Below are positions 1 through 6,579 of a stretch of DNA of 12,539 nt, one piece after another. A program made the position numbers and the translations under genes. The notes under the pieces are model-generated. The model was not told the DNA's origin. It made no database searches and saw nothing but the letters and a program-made list of their open reading frames with translations. This stretch comes from CAZAQV01 sp964487255 (lineage in GTDB: Bacteria; Myxococcota_A; Polyangia; Polyangiales; CAZAQV01), in the NCBI GenBank assembly GCA_964487255.1, contig CAZAQV010000054.1, positions 1-12,539 of the forward strand. The letters are read 5' to 3'. How positions within the stretch are numbered: the stretch's first letter is position 1; every line of letters starts with the position of its first letter.

Positions 1-593
1 GCGGCCAGACGATCTTTCAATTCCATGGTGAACAGAATGTTCGCCATCTTGCTCTGGCTATAGGCCACCATGCCGGACAGACCATAGAGCTTCGGTCCGT
101 CATTATAAGTATCGATGAAGTTCAGGTTATCGAAATAGATATCGGCGTAAGGGCGGCGTGCGGCCAGACTGGAGACATTAATAATGCGCGTCTCGTATTC
201 CTGATCCAGGCTATCGAGTAGCAACGAGGTCAGGTAGAAGTGGCCGATGTGGTTGGCGTCGAACTGCAACTCCAGATCGTTGGCAGTGATGGTGTGAGTA
301 GGCCCCATGACGCCGGCGTTGTTAATGAGCAGATCGAGATGGTCATAGCGCTCCTTGAAGGTGTTGGCGAAGCGGCGAATACTTTCCCGTTCCACCAGAT
401 CCAACGCAATGAAGTCCAGGCTCGGGTTACGTACCGCTTTGTTGATCTGCTCAATGGCAGCATTGGCGCGTGCCTGACTGCGGCAGGCCAGCACCACCGT
501 GAAACCGTCTTCCGCCAGACTGATGGCAGTCTCAAGTCCCAGGCCACTGTTGGCGCCGGTCACTACGGCTATTTTCTGGTCGCTGTCGCTCAT
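1..593 (-). CDS. Short-chain dehydrogenase/reductase, retinol-dehydrogenase-like (C-terminus off the window)
   Basis: This is a classical SDR oxidoreductase, a cytosolic NAD(P)-dependent enzyme acting on an alcohol or carbonyl. About 197 residues are visible before the gene leaves the left edge. Numbered from the ATG at 593, the Rossmann dinucleotide motif TGANSGLG is at residues 12-19, NNAG at 91-94, and the catalytic tetrad reads Asn114, Ser142, Tyr178 and Lys182 (YSQSK). The arginine in ACRS (Arg38) after the second beta strand is compatible with NADP binding, an inference only. Overall it resembles the retinol-dehydrogenase/WWOX-like SDR group; the substrate cannot be read from sequence. 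The start is supported by a GGGAG Shine-Dalgarno six bases upstream. It is transcribed away from the glycosyltransferase, so there is no operon link with the cluster to its right. Confidence 0.92.
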   Translation of the reverse strand, partial: MSDSDQKIAVVTGANSGLGLETAISLAEDGFTVVLACRSQARANAAIEQINKAVRNPSLDFIALDLVERESIRRFANTFKERYDHLDLLINNAGVMGPTHTITANDLELQFDANHIGHFYLTSLLLDSLDQEYETRIINVSSLAARRPYADIYFDNLNFIDTYNDGPKLYGLSGMVAYSQSKMANILFTMELKDRLA

Positions 594-891
594 GCTGTTC
601 TCCCGGGTTCGCTACTGGCGAAGGCTGTTGATTGCTTGTCTTCAGTCGCCTTCTCTATTTTCTGTTTAACACTGCCTGTTTCTCAAAATTCCCATTGTTC
701 CTGTTATTTTCATTATTCTCACTAACGGTTATTGACTCTCACAGCGCAATTCCCAGTTTGACTGATTTCACCGCGCTTGCACAGGGCTGCACGGGGCTGT
801 GTCCTGCAGCGAGCGGCATGCGGCGTCTGGCTTGCGACCAGGGCGATGTTTGGACATGATGGGCGCTGTAACTCACTGAGCCTCACGCTGC
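594..891. other. Divergent intergenic region
   Basis: This stretch separates the divergently transcribed SDR and glycosyltransferase genes and should hold promoters for both. The SDR-proximal half is AT-richer than the surrounding genes. I found no -35/-10 pair with good spacing on either strand. A short inverted repeat, GCTGCA and TGCAGC about 13 bases apart, lies near 785-810. Open frames here are short and unlike any protein I know. Confidence 0.5.
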
Positions 892-1645
892 ATGACCGAA
901 TCGACCCTCAATTCGACCCGCAATTCGAACCTCAATTCGACTGTCTATTTTGCCTATCCCGGTGATCTGGATATTGCCACCGGGGGCTATCGTTATGACC
1001 GTCGTCTCATTGCAGAGTTGCGAGCGCTGGGCTGGCAAGTAGAGACACTGTCCTTGCCCCATTGCTTGTTGGATCCCTCGGCTGAGAATCTGCAGACTGT
1101 GGCGACTGCGCTGGCGGTATTGCCGGAGCAAGCACTGGTCGTGATCGACGGACTGCTTTATGGCGTGCTCGATGAAATCGCCGCCGCACAGGCAAAGCGC
1201 TTGCGACTCGTGGCCTTGTGTCACCACCCACTGGCACTGGAAGCCGGTTTGTCAGTTGACGCGCAACAAAAGCTGCAAGCCTCGGAGCAGCGGGCGNNNN
1301 NNNNNNNNNNNNNNNNNNNNNNNNNNNNNNNNNNNNNNNNNNNNNNNNNNNNNNNNNNNNNNNNNNNNNNNNNNNNNNNNNNNNNNNNNNNNNNNNGCTG
1401 CCGGGCTGCCAATCATCGCCGCCCGCGCCGGTGCTGTGCCGGATGTGGTGCCAGACACGGCAGGACTATTGGTGCCAGCCGATGATGTGTCGGCACTGGC
1501 GCAAGCGTTAAGGAATTTTATGACCGATACCAAACTGCGGCAGCGACTGCAGCAAGGAGCCAGAGACGCGGCGGCCACGCTGCCTGGCTGGCAGGACACT
1601 GCTGCGAGTGTAGCGCGCACATTACAACAGGTGGCCCGCGCGTGA
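892..1645 (+). CDS. GT4-type glycosyltransferase, interrupted by an assembly gap
   Basis: This is a GT-B fold glycosyltransferase of the GT4 type, which would transfer a sugar from a nucleotide sugar; donor and acceptor are unknown. The N-terminal part (135 residues to the gap) carries the Rossmann-like start VYFAYPGDLDIATGGYRYDR, with the glycine-rich loop expected near the donor site. The part after the gap begins AAGLPIIAARAGAVPDVV, the usual GT4 C-terminal donor-site segment, followed by GLLVPADD and a helical tail. The halves are in different frames across 100 N. A GT4 enzyme normally has about 350-400 residues and only 217 are seen, so roughly 400-500 bases are probably missing. The extreme N-terminus is a low-complexity run of Ser-Thr-Asn encoded by a 12-bp tandem repeat. 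No good ribosome site precedes the ATG. The stop overlaps the methyltransferase start as GTGA. Confidence 0.85.
901..948 (+). repeat. 12-bp tandem repeat in the start of the glycosyltransferase gene
   Basis: Three near-identical 12-base units lie head to tail: TCGACCCTCAAT (901-912), TCGACCCGCAAT (913-924) and TCGAACCTCAAT (925-936), followed by a partial unit beginning TCGACT at 937. They encode STLN-STRN-SNLN-ST just before the first beta strand. The period is a multiple of three, so copy-number changes keep the frame. Confidence 0.9.
1297..1396. other. Assembly gap (100 N) inside the glycosyltransferase
   Basis: A run of exactly 100 N. The coding frame ends on a codon boundary at 1296 and resumes on a codon boundary at 1397. 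If the gene is intact the true length must be divisible by three, which 100 is not. Family length suggests several hundred missing bases. Confidence 0.9.
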
Positions 1646-2463
1646 GCGGCTTCAGCATAGACTGGCTCGACTTGCGTGAGGCAGCGGACTACCGGGCCCG
1701 CAACAAGGAGTTGCTGTCACAATTGCAGCAGTGGTTGCAAAACCGCGCGATTGACCACGCACAATTAACAGTCATGGATATGGGGGCGGGCACCGGTTCC
1801 ACGTTGCGTGCCTTTGCCAACACAGCAGCCTTTGATGACATGCCGTTGGCCTGGCGACTGGTGGATCAGGACACCAACTTGCTCGCCGAGGCGACTCGTC
1901 GTCACGCGGAGTCGCACAACCTTAAGACCTACGCTCTGGATCTGACTCAGGTTGAGCAGTTGCCCATCGAAGATGTACAGTTGATTACTGCGTCGGCGTT
2001 GTTCGATCTGGTGTCGGCCACGTTTATTGATCAATTGGTTGTAATGTTACAAGCGCAACAAACCCATCAGCCGGTGGCGCTTTATGCGGCGTTGAATTAC
2101 GACGGTCAGACGCAATGGTCTCCTGCACATCCGTTGGACGCCGCCGTGCTGGCTGCCTTTAATCGCGATCAGCAAACCGACAAGGGTTTTGGCCCGGCGC
2201 TGGGGCCGCAAGCTATTGCCACGCTGCAGCAACAGTTTTTCGCAGCAGGATTTCAGGTAGTCACGGCTAACAGCGCCTGGCAACTGCGTGGTGATGAACG
2301 TGCGCTGGTCTTGGAGCTGATCAACGGCATTGCCAATGCGGTGGCTAACGACCCGGCGATCGATCTGGCTGCATTGAAGGCATGGCAGGAATTTCGTCAG
2401 CAACAGATCGAAGAGGGCAGCTGCATTGTGGGACACATGGACCTTTTAATACTGCCATCCTGA
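1642..2463 (+). CDS. Class I SAM-dependent methyltransferase
   Basis: A 273-residue soluble protein with the Rossmann-like methyltransferase fold. Motif I, VMDMGAGTGS, is at residues 44-53 with the D/E-x-G-x-G-x-G pattern, and VDQD at 74-77 gives the acidic residue that binds the SAM ribose. ALDL and ITASALFDLVS are the following strands and the post-motif region. The C-terminal half has no domain I can name. The GTG start shares four bases with the glycosyltransferase stop (GTGA), so the two are almost certainly cotranscribed and translationally coupled, which suggests they act on the same molecule. I cannot tell whether the methyl acceptor is a sugar, a pterin or a small lipid head group. 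Confidence 0.88.
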   Translation: MSGFSIDWLDLREAADYRARNKELLSQLQQWLQNRAIDHAQLTVMDMGAGTGSTLRAFANTAAFDDMPLAWRLVDQDTNLLAEATRRHAESHNLKTYALDLTQVEQLPIEDVQLITASALFDLVSATFIDQLVVMLQAQQTHQPVALYAALNYDGQTQWSPAHPLDAAVLAAFNRDQQTDKGFGPALGPQAIATLQQQFFAAGFQVVTANSAWQLRGDERALVLELINGIANAVANDPAIDLAALKAWQEFRQQQIEEGSCIVGHMDLLILPS

Positions 2464-2589
2464 TTTCTCAGGCGCGCTGCTTGAAGCAGTTCCTCTTCCG
2501 AAGCGTGAGTGTCGACACAGGCCCGTCAAGCGCATTGCAAGTTGAAAGTCATGCAAACCGTAACAAAGTTTGACGTTCACAGCAGTGAT

Positions 2590-2633
2590 TGATCTACAGG
2601 CAAGTTGACCGCGTAACCCTTGTTGTCTATGCT
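2590..2633 (+). promoter_or_regulatory. Candidate promoter reading towards the YceI gene
   Basis: TTGACC (2605-2610) and TATGCT (2628-2633) are separated by 17 bases, a fair sigma-70 match. Overlapping it, TGATC (2590-2594) and CGTAA (2612-2616) are 17 bases apart. This resembles, as I remember it, the promoter pattern of RpoE/ChrR-type (ECF11) sigma factors. Both readings come from pattern alone. Confidence 0.35.
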
Positions 2634-2758
2634 CGATGGGCTGACAGTCGTTTGCTGCAGCTAACGAAAATCGACTCGAGGTTGATTGCATTTCAACCCT
2701 CATTCAGCGCTGTTGACAGTTATTCATCACACGATGGATGAAAAGTACTCAGCAGCAA

Positions 2759-2858
2759 NNNNNNNNNNNNNNNNNNNNNNNNNNNNNNNNNNNNNNNNNN
2801 NNNNNNNNNNNNNNNNNNNNNNNNNNNNNNNNNNNNNNNNNNNNNNNNNNNNNNNNNN
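2759..2858. other. Assembly gap (100 N) upstream of the YceI gene
   Basis: A run of exactly 100 N, the same size as the other two gaps, so probably a fixed placeholder. It separates the candidate promoter from the YceI ribosome binding site. Confidence 0.9.
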
Positions 2859-2889
2859 TAGCCAACAAATTCTTTCGCGAGGAGGTCAA

Positions 2890-3573
2890 ATGAACACGTT
2901 CATGACAACACTCAAGAAACTCTTTACAAACATTCAGATCAAAACCGATCAAGACAAGAATCAGGTAGCAACATCCCGTGCGAATCGTCCGCACTGGCCA
3001 CTGGCTCTGGTGGCGGCGCTGATGTTGCCAGCAGGACTGCAAGCGGCAATGTCTGATTGGGAAATCGACTCCGAACACTTCTCTATTGCTTTCGAAGCCG
3101 AACATATTGGCTACCAGCAACAGATGGGTATGTTTCTGGAAGGCTCCGGCGAGTTTCGCTACGATCCGGCAACTTCCGAATTAGGCGGTGGTCGGGTTGA
3201 GATCGTTGCCGAAAGCATTTTCAGCAACCACGACGAACGCGACGATCACTTGCGCGGCGGTGACTTTCTTAATGCCCGCCGGCACCCCCTTATCGTCTTT
3301 AATGCGACTTCTTATACTCCCGACCCAAATGATCTGGCCCGTGGTACACTGGCTGGCACGTTGACCATGCTTGATGAGACCCATCCGGTGGAACTGGAGG
3401 TGTCAATCAACAAGCTGGAGCGTTACCCGTTTGGTCACCGTGAGGAAACGCTGGGCATTTCTGCCAGCACCACGATACTGCGCAGTCGCTGGGGCATGGA
3501 TTATGGCGTCAGCAATGATCTGGTCGGTGATGCAGTGACACTGCGCTTCGAATTAGAGGCCATCCGCCAATAA
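2890..3573 (+). CDS. YceI-family secreted lipocalin-like protein
   Basis: A 227-residue protein of the YceI family, beta-barrel periplasmic proteins known in some members to bind polyisoprenoid lipids. The mature part opens with WEIDSEHFSIAFEAEHIG and contains DDHLRGGDFLNARRHPLIVF, the two most conserved YceI segments, then a run of beta strands ending VTLRFELEAIRQ. The start is chosen from a very strong ribosome site, GAGGAGGT at 2879-2886, four bases before ATG. From this start the N-terminus is unusual: about 35 polar, basic residues precede the hydrophobic segment WPLALVAALMLPAG (36-49), with likely cleavage after LQA or LQAA. Most signal peptides have a much shorter basic region. It lies on the same strand between the methyltransferase and ribA but is set off by 270 bases or more on each side, so it may be a separate transcription unit. 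Confidence 0.93.
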   Translation: MNTFMTTLKKLFTNIQIKTDQDKNQVATSRANRPHWPLALVAALMLPAGLQAAMSDWEIDSEHFSIAFEAEHIGYQQQMGMFLEGSGEFRYDPATSELGGGRVEIVAESIFSNHDERDDHLRGGDFLNARRHPLIVFNATSYTPDPNDLARGTLAGTLTMLDETHPVELEVSINKLERYPFGHREETLGISASTTILRSRWGMDYGVSNDLVGDAVTLRFELEAIRQ

Positions 3574-3694
3574 CTGCTTCCGGATCAGCAAGAAGACCAA
3601 CAATAAAACTAATAAGAGAACCCGAACAGAACACACAACAATAGCAGCAAAAGTCAGTTTGCATCACGGTACACTGGCCGCGGCAGGGCATGCG

Positions 3695-3757
3695 CAAACA
3701 GGGTCAAGTCTCCTTTCAACACTAATCCGGATTGACCCTCTCTCCGTATCCTGTTTG
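3695..3757. repeat. Nested inverted repeats in the ribA leader
   Basis: Two perfect 8-base arm pairs share part of the left arm: AGGGTCAA (3700-3707) with TTGACCCT (3732-3739), and CAAACAGG (3695-3702) with CCTGTTTG (3750-3757). In RNA they could form one hairpin with a one-sided bulge at about 3740-3750, or compete. No U-tract follows, so it does not look like a simple terminator. It sits about 90 bases before ribA in a 274-base gene-free stretch that has no FMN-riboswitch consensus. Confidence 0.55.
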
Positions 3758-3847
3758 TCGAAGCCAGGTGCAGCCTTATTCACAGCAGGATTTGCAACTG
3801 GCTTGGCCTGTATTTTCCGCCCATAGACTACCGACTGTTGAACTGTG

Positions 3848-4519
3848 ATGACTGAACTTGCCGCCGAAAGTGTGACCGTAACCCGCATTACCGAAGCCCG
3901 TGTGCCTACCGATTACGGTGAGTTCCAGCTCGGGTATTACAGCAATACGCTCGATGACAAGGCGCATCTGGCCTTCTTCATGGGTGACGACCTGGCCGGC
4001 GATGATGTGCTGGTGCGTGTGCATTCTGAATGCCTCACCGGTGATGTCTTTGGCTCGCGTCGCTGTGATTGTGGTGAACAACTGGATCAGGCGTTACGGG
4101 TGATTGCTGAAGAAGGCCGCGGTGTGCTGGTCTACCTGCGGCAGGAAGGGCGTGGCATAGGTCTGTTGCAAAAACTGCACGCTTACAACTTACAGGACAA
4201 AGGCCACGACACCGTCGACGCCAACCTCATGTTGGGTCATGGCGCCGATGAGCGCAGCTACTTGCTGGCGGCATTGATACTGGAAGATCTGGGGATCAAG
4301 TCGGTGCGCCTGATTACCAACAATCCGGACAAGATCACGGCGCTGGAGAGCGATGGCATCAAGGTGAATGCCCGCGTGCAATTGCCGGTGGCGCTGACAC
4401 CTGACAACTCGCTTTATCTGCTCACCAAGGCCAAGCGCATGAACCATATGTTGAGTGTGCCCAATCCTTCTGCACAGAAAGTTGACAGTGACGTCGCCAA
4501 ACCTCAACAAGCAGATTGA
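3848..4519 (+). CDS. ribA: GTP cyclohydrolase II
   Basis: This cytosolic zinc enzyme hydrolyses GTP to 2,5-diamino-6-ribosylamino-4(3H)-pyrimidinone 5'-phosphate plus formate and pyrophosphate, the first step of riboflavin synthesis. The 223-residue protein aligns along its length with E. coli RibA. The zinc cysteines are 62, 73 and 75 (HSECLTGD...RRCDCG). The catalytic tyrosine is Tyr113 (HAYNLQ), with Asp134 and Arg136 in GADERSY; all match E. coli Cys54/65/67, Tyr105, Asp126 and Arg128 at a constant offset of eight. It is a stand-alone RibA, without the DHBP synthase (RibB) domain. A GTG at 3845 directly precedes the ATG at 3848 and is an equally possible start; both have a weak ribosome site. 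The gene overlaps the reductase gene by 32 bases. Its neighbours suggest it feeds a dedicated pathway rather than, or besides, bulk riboflavin synthesis. Confidence 0.95.
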   Translation: MTELAAESVTVTRITEARVPTDYGEFQLGYYSNTLDDKAHLAFFMGDDLAGDDVLVRVHSECLTGDVFGSRRCDCGEQLDQALRVIAEEGRGVLVYLRQEGRGIGLLQKLHAYNLQDKGHDTVDANLMLGHGADERSYLLAALILEDLGIKSVRLITNNPDKITALESDGIKVNARVQLPVALTPDNSLYLLTKAKRMNHMLSVPNPSAQKVDSDVAKPQQAD

Positions 4520-5231
4520 AGACTGGCTGTGCGCCCGCACTGCCAACTTCAAGGCCGATGATCGACCCTTCGTAACGCTGGCTTATGCCCAGAGCTGGGA
4601 CGGCAGTATCACCACGCGCTGTGGCGACACAGTCAGCTTCAGTGGGCCCGAATCCATGCGCGTTACCCATCAGCTTCGCAGCCTGCATGACGGCATTCTT
4701 ATCGGCGTCGGCACCTTGCTCAGCGACAATCCGCAACTGACCGTGCGGGAATGGCAAGGGCCCAATCCGCAGCCGGTTGTGCTGGACAGTCAACTGCGCA
4801 CACCCGCTGATTCCCGCCTCTGTAATCACCCGGATAAACCCTGCTGGATCCTCACGGTAAACGATCAGCCACATTCCCTGGGTGACAATGTTGAGGTGTT
4901 GCTGGTCAATGCCGATGACAGTGATCCGCAACAGGTGCCACTGGCGGCAGCGCTGAAAGTTCTGCGACAGCGTGGCATCACGAGTCTGATGGTCGAGGGC
5001 GGGGCAGAGATCATCACTGCCTTCCTGCAGGCGCAATTGGTCGATGCGCTGGTGCTTACCATTGCGCCCAAGTTGGTGGGCGGTTACAAGGCGGTCGATA
5101 ATTTGCAGTCAGCCGGCAGCAATACCATACTGGCAATCGACCCAATTCACTCCGGCCATGCCGGTCGTGATCTGGTGGTCTGGGGCGATCTGCAGTACGA
5201 AGACGCCAGTCGATCCGGCGCCGCGAAGTAA
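4488..5231 (+). CDS. RibD-type reductase without deaminase domain (RibD C-domain family)
   Basis: A 247-residue NAD(P)H-dependent reductase of the RibD C-terminal/DHFR-like family. In riboflavin synthesis such a domain reduces the ribosyl side chain of the RibA-derived pyrimidine to ribityl. Seen here are RPFVTLAYAQSWDGS (26-40), LRSLHDGILIGVGTLLSDNPQL, the nucleotide-binding EGGA at 170-173, and IAPKLVGG (192-199). The roughly 145-residue deaminase domain of bacterial RibD, with its HAE and PCxxC zinc motifs, is absent, so the protein resembles archaeal and fungal single-domain reductases in layout. Possible starts are GTG 4455, TTG 4482 and GTG 4488. I chose 4488 because GAAAG lies six bases upstream and the conserved part begins soon after. 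It overlaps ribA by 32 bases, implying coupled translation and sequential action. Confidence 0.9.
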   Translation: MTSPNLNKQIEDWLCARTANFKADDRPFVTLAYAQSWDGSITTRCGDTVSFSGPESMRVTHQLRSLHDGILIGVGTLLSDNPQLTVREWQGPNPQPVVLDSQLRTPADSRLCNHPDKPCWILTVNDQPHSLGDNVEVLLVNADDSDPQQVPLAAALKVLRQRGITSLMVEGGAEIITAFLQAQLVDALVLTIAPKLVGGYKAVDNLQSAGSNTILAIDPIHSGHAGRDLVVWGDLQYEDASRSGAAK

Positions 5232-5271
5232 CAGTCCACATCGCGGCCACTTAATAGAAAAGGCGAACGCA

Positions 5272-6278
5272 TTGAAAGCGCAGCAACTCTGGTTCAACAA
5301 ACCCTTCACCGCCGAAGTCCGCGAGCAGACGCTGGCGGCACCGGCAGCGAATGAAGTGCTGGTGCGCAGCCTGTATTCCGGTATCAGTGCCGGCACCGAG
5401 CTACTGGCCTATCGCGGGCAGCTGCCTGAACACTCGGAAGACGATGCCAGCCTGGACAGTGTTGGCGCCGGGCACAGTTACCCCATGCAATATGGCTACG
5501 CCTGTGTTGGTGAAATCGAGCAAGTGGGACCGGAAGTGGATAAATTCTGGCTGGGTCAAAAGGTGTTTTCCTTTCAGCCCCACGCCAGTCATTTTGTTTG
5601 CCCGCTGACCGCTGTTATCCCGGTGCCGGATGCGGTGGATCCGCGCGCGGCGATCTTCCTTGCCAACATGGAAACGGCCGTGAACCTGCTGTTGGATACC
5701 GCGCCGCTGCTGGGGGAAAAAGTAGTGGTACTGGGGCAGGGCGTTCTGGGTCTGCTGGCGACCAGTCTGCTGGCGCAATTTCCGCTGGCGGCGTTGTATG
5801 CCGTGGATGCGGTGTCGCAGCGCCGACAGCAAGCCAGTAGCGCCGGCGCGACAAGTGTCTTCGCTGCGGATAGCGCCGCTGACATCGCTGCACTGAAAAC
5901 CCGATTGGCAGGAGGTGCTGATGCAGTGCTTGAACTGAGCGGCTCACCGCTGGCGATGAATCTGGCAGTGGATTTGTGTGGCTATGCCGGGCGCATCGTC
6001 GTCGGCAGCTGGTACGGCAGCAAACGAGCGGAGATTAATCTGGGCGAGCGCTTCCATCGCAACCGCATGACCATCATCAGTAGTCAGGTCAGCACCATCG
6101 CACCAACACTCAGTGGCCGCTGGGACAAGCAGCGTCGTTTTAGCGAGGCCTGGCAGATGATCAGCAAGTGCCAGCCGCAACAGTTTATTACCCACACCTT
6201 CGCGCTCGCCAAAGCCAGCGAGGCTTATCAACTACTGGACAGTGCTGCGGCTGATGCCTTGCAAGTGGTGTTCGAGTA
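5272..6278 (+). CDS. Medium-chain (zinc-type) alcohol dehydrogenase, BchC-like; end in gap
   Basis: About 335 residues of a medium-chain dehydrogenase/reductase are seen before the gap. The frame ends VVFE plus TA-N, so probably only a few residues are missing. The catalytic-domain segment reads LYSGISAGTE (34-43), with serine where classical zinc alcohol dehydrogenases have the catalytic cysteine; the SGIS-x-GTE form recalls the group containing bacteriochlorophyllide dehydrogenase BchC. The cofactor loop VVLGQGVLG has GxGxxG at 155-160, and Asp179 (AVDA) after the second strand favours NAD(H) over NADP(H). The structural-zinc cysteine cluster is not evident. I place the start at TTG 5272, preceded by AAAGG with an eight-base spacer; the open frame upstream overlaps the reductase gene and has no better start. 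Substrate unknown; the position between the reductase and the pterin synthase suggests oxidation or reduction of the same intermediate. Confidence 0.88.
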
Positions 6279-6378
6279 NNNNNNNNNNNNNNNNNNNNNN
6301 NNNNNNNNNNNNNNNNNNNNNNNNNNNNNNNNNNNNNNNNNNNNNNNNNNNNNNNNNNNNNNNNNNNNNNNNNNNNNN
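6279..6378. other. Assembly gap (100 N) between the dehydrogenase and the pterin synthase
   Basis: Exactly 100 N. It hides the last codons of the dehydrogenase and the start of the pterin synthase gene. A minimal PTPS of about 120 residues would need at least some 165 more bases, so the true gap is longer than 100. Confidence 0.9.
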
Positions 6379-6578
6379 GCAAGCTGGTGGATTACTTTGG
6401 CGAGAGCATGTTGAACGATCTGCCGGAATTCGAAGGGCTCAATCCCAGTCTCGAGCACTTCAGTCGTATCGCCTGCAACAAACTGCTGGCCGCTATTGCG
6501 CCGCCTGGCTCCGGTCGTTTCAGTGTGCATCTGTGGGAGAACGAGACTTGTTGGGCGGCGTACAGTAAAGACTTCTGA
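6379..6578 (+). CDS. 6-pyruvoyl/6-carboxytetrahydropterin synthase family protein, C-terminus only
   Basis: Only the last 65 residues are visible. They match the C-terminal half of the PTPS/QueD fold: KLVDYFGESMLNDLPEF corresponds to the segment after the mid-protein MVxDF motif, NPSLEHFSRIACNKLL to the usual PTSENLA helix, and VHLWENETCWAAY to the last strand with the substrate-anchoring glutamate of the family. PTPS/QueD enzymes convert 7,8-dihydroneopterin triphosphate to pyruvoyl- or carboxy-tetrahydropterin. The zinc histidines and catalytic cysteine lie in the gap, so neither activity nor intactness can be judged. A queuosine role (QueD) is possible, but no other queuosine gene is in view and the neighbours argue for a specialised paralogue. 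Its stop is one base from the stop of the convergent membrane protein gene. Confidence 0.82.
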
Positions 6579-6579
6579 T

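Larger units (their letters stand above)
2464..2889. other. Intergenic region with an assembly gap, upstream of the YceI gene
   Basis: Between the methyltransferase stop and the YceI start there are about 325 known bases plus 100 N. The known part is not convincingly coding. It holds a candidate promoter (2590-2633) and two copies of CAAGTTGA (2538-2545 and 2601-2608). The true length of the gap is unknown, so a small gene upstream of YceI could be hidden there. An open frame runs through the N's into YceI from 2686, but this is an artefact of the gap. Confidence 0.6.

Noticed and set aside
2477..2489. Small hairpin CTGCT-TGA-AGCAG after the methyltransferase as a terminator
   Set aside because: A 5-bp stem followed only by a mixed TTCCTCTTCC run is too weak to call.
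2686..2889. N-terminal extension of YceI through the gap
   Set aside because: The frame is open only because N's cannot form stops. A strong ribosome site and ATG at 2890 define the start.
4422..5036. Long open frame of 204 codons on the minus strand
   Set aside because: It is antisense to the ribA/reductase junction, resembles no protein family, and the plus-strand frames have clear conserved motifs.
5401..5832. Minus-strand open frames antisense to the dehydrogenase
   Set aside because: Low-complexity His/Arg/Gln-rich translations typical of shadow frames; the plus strand encodes a recognisable medium-chain dehydrogenase.
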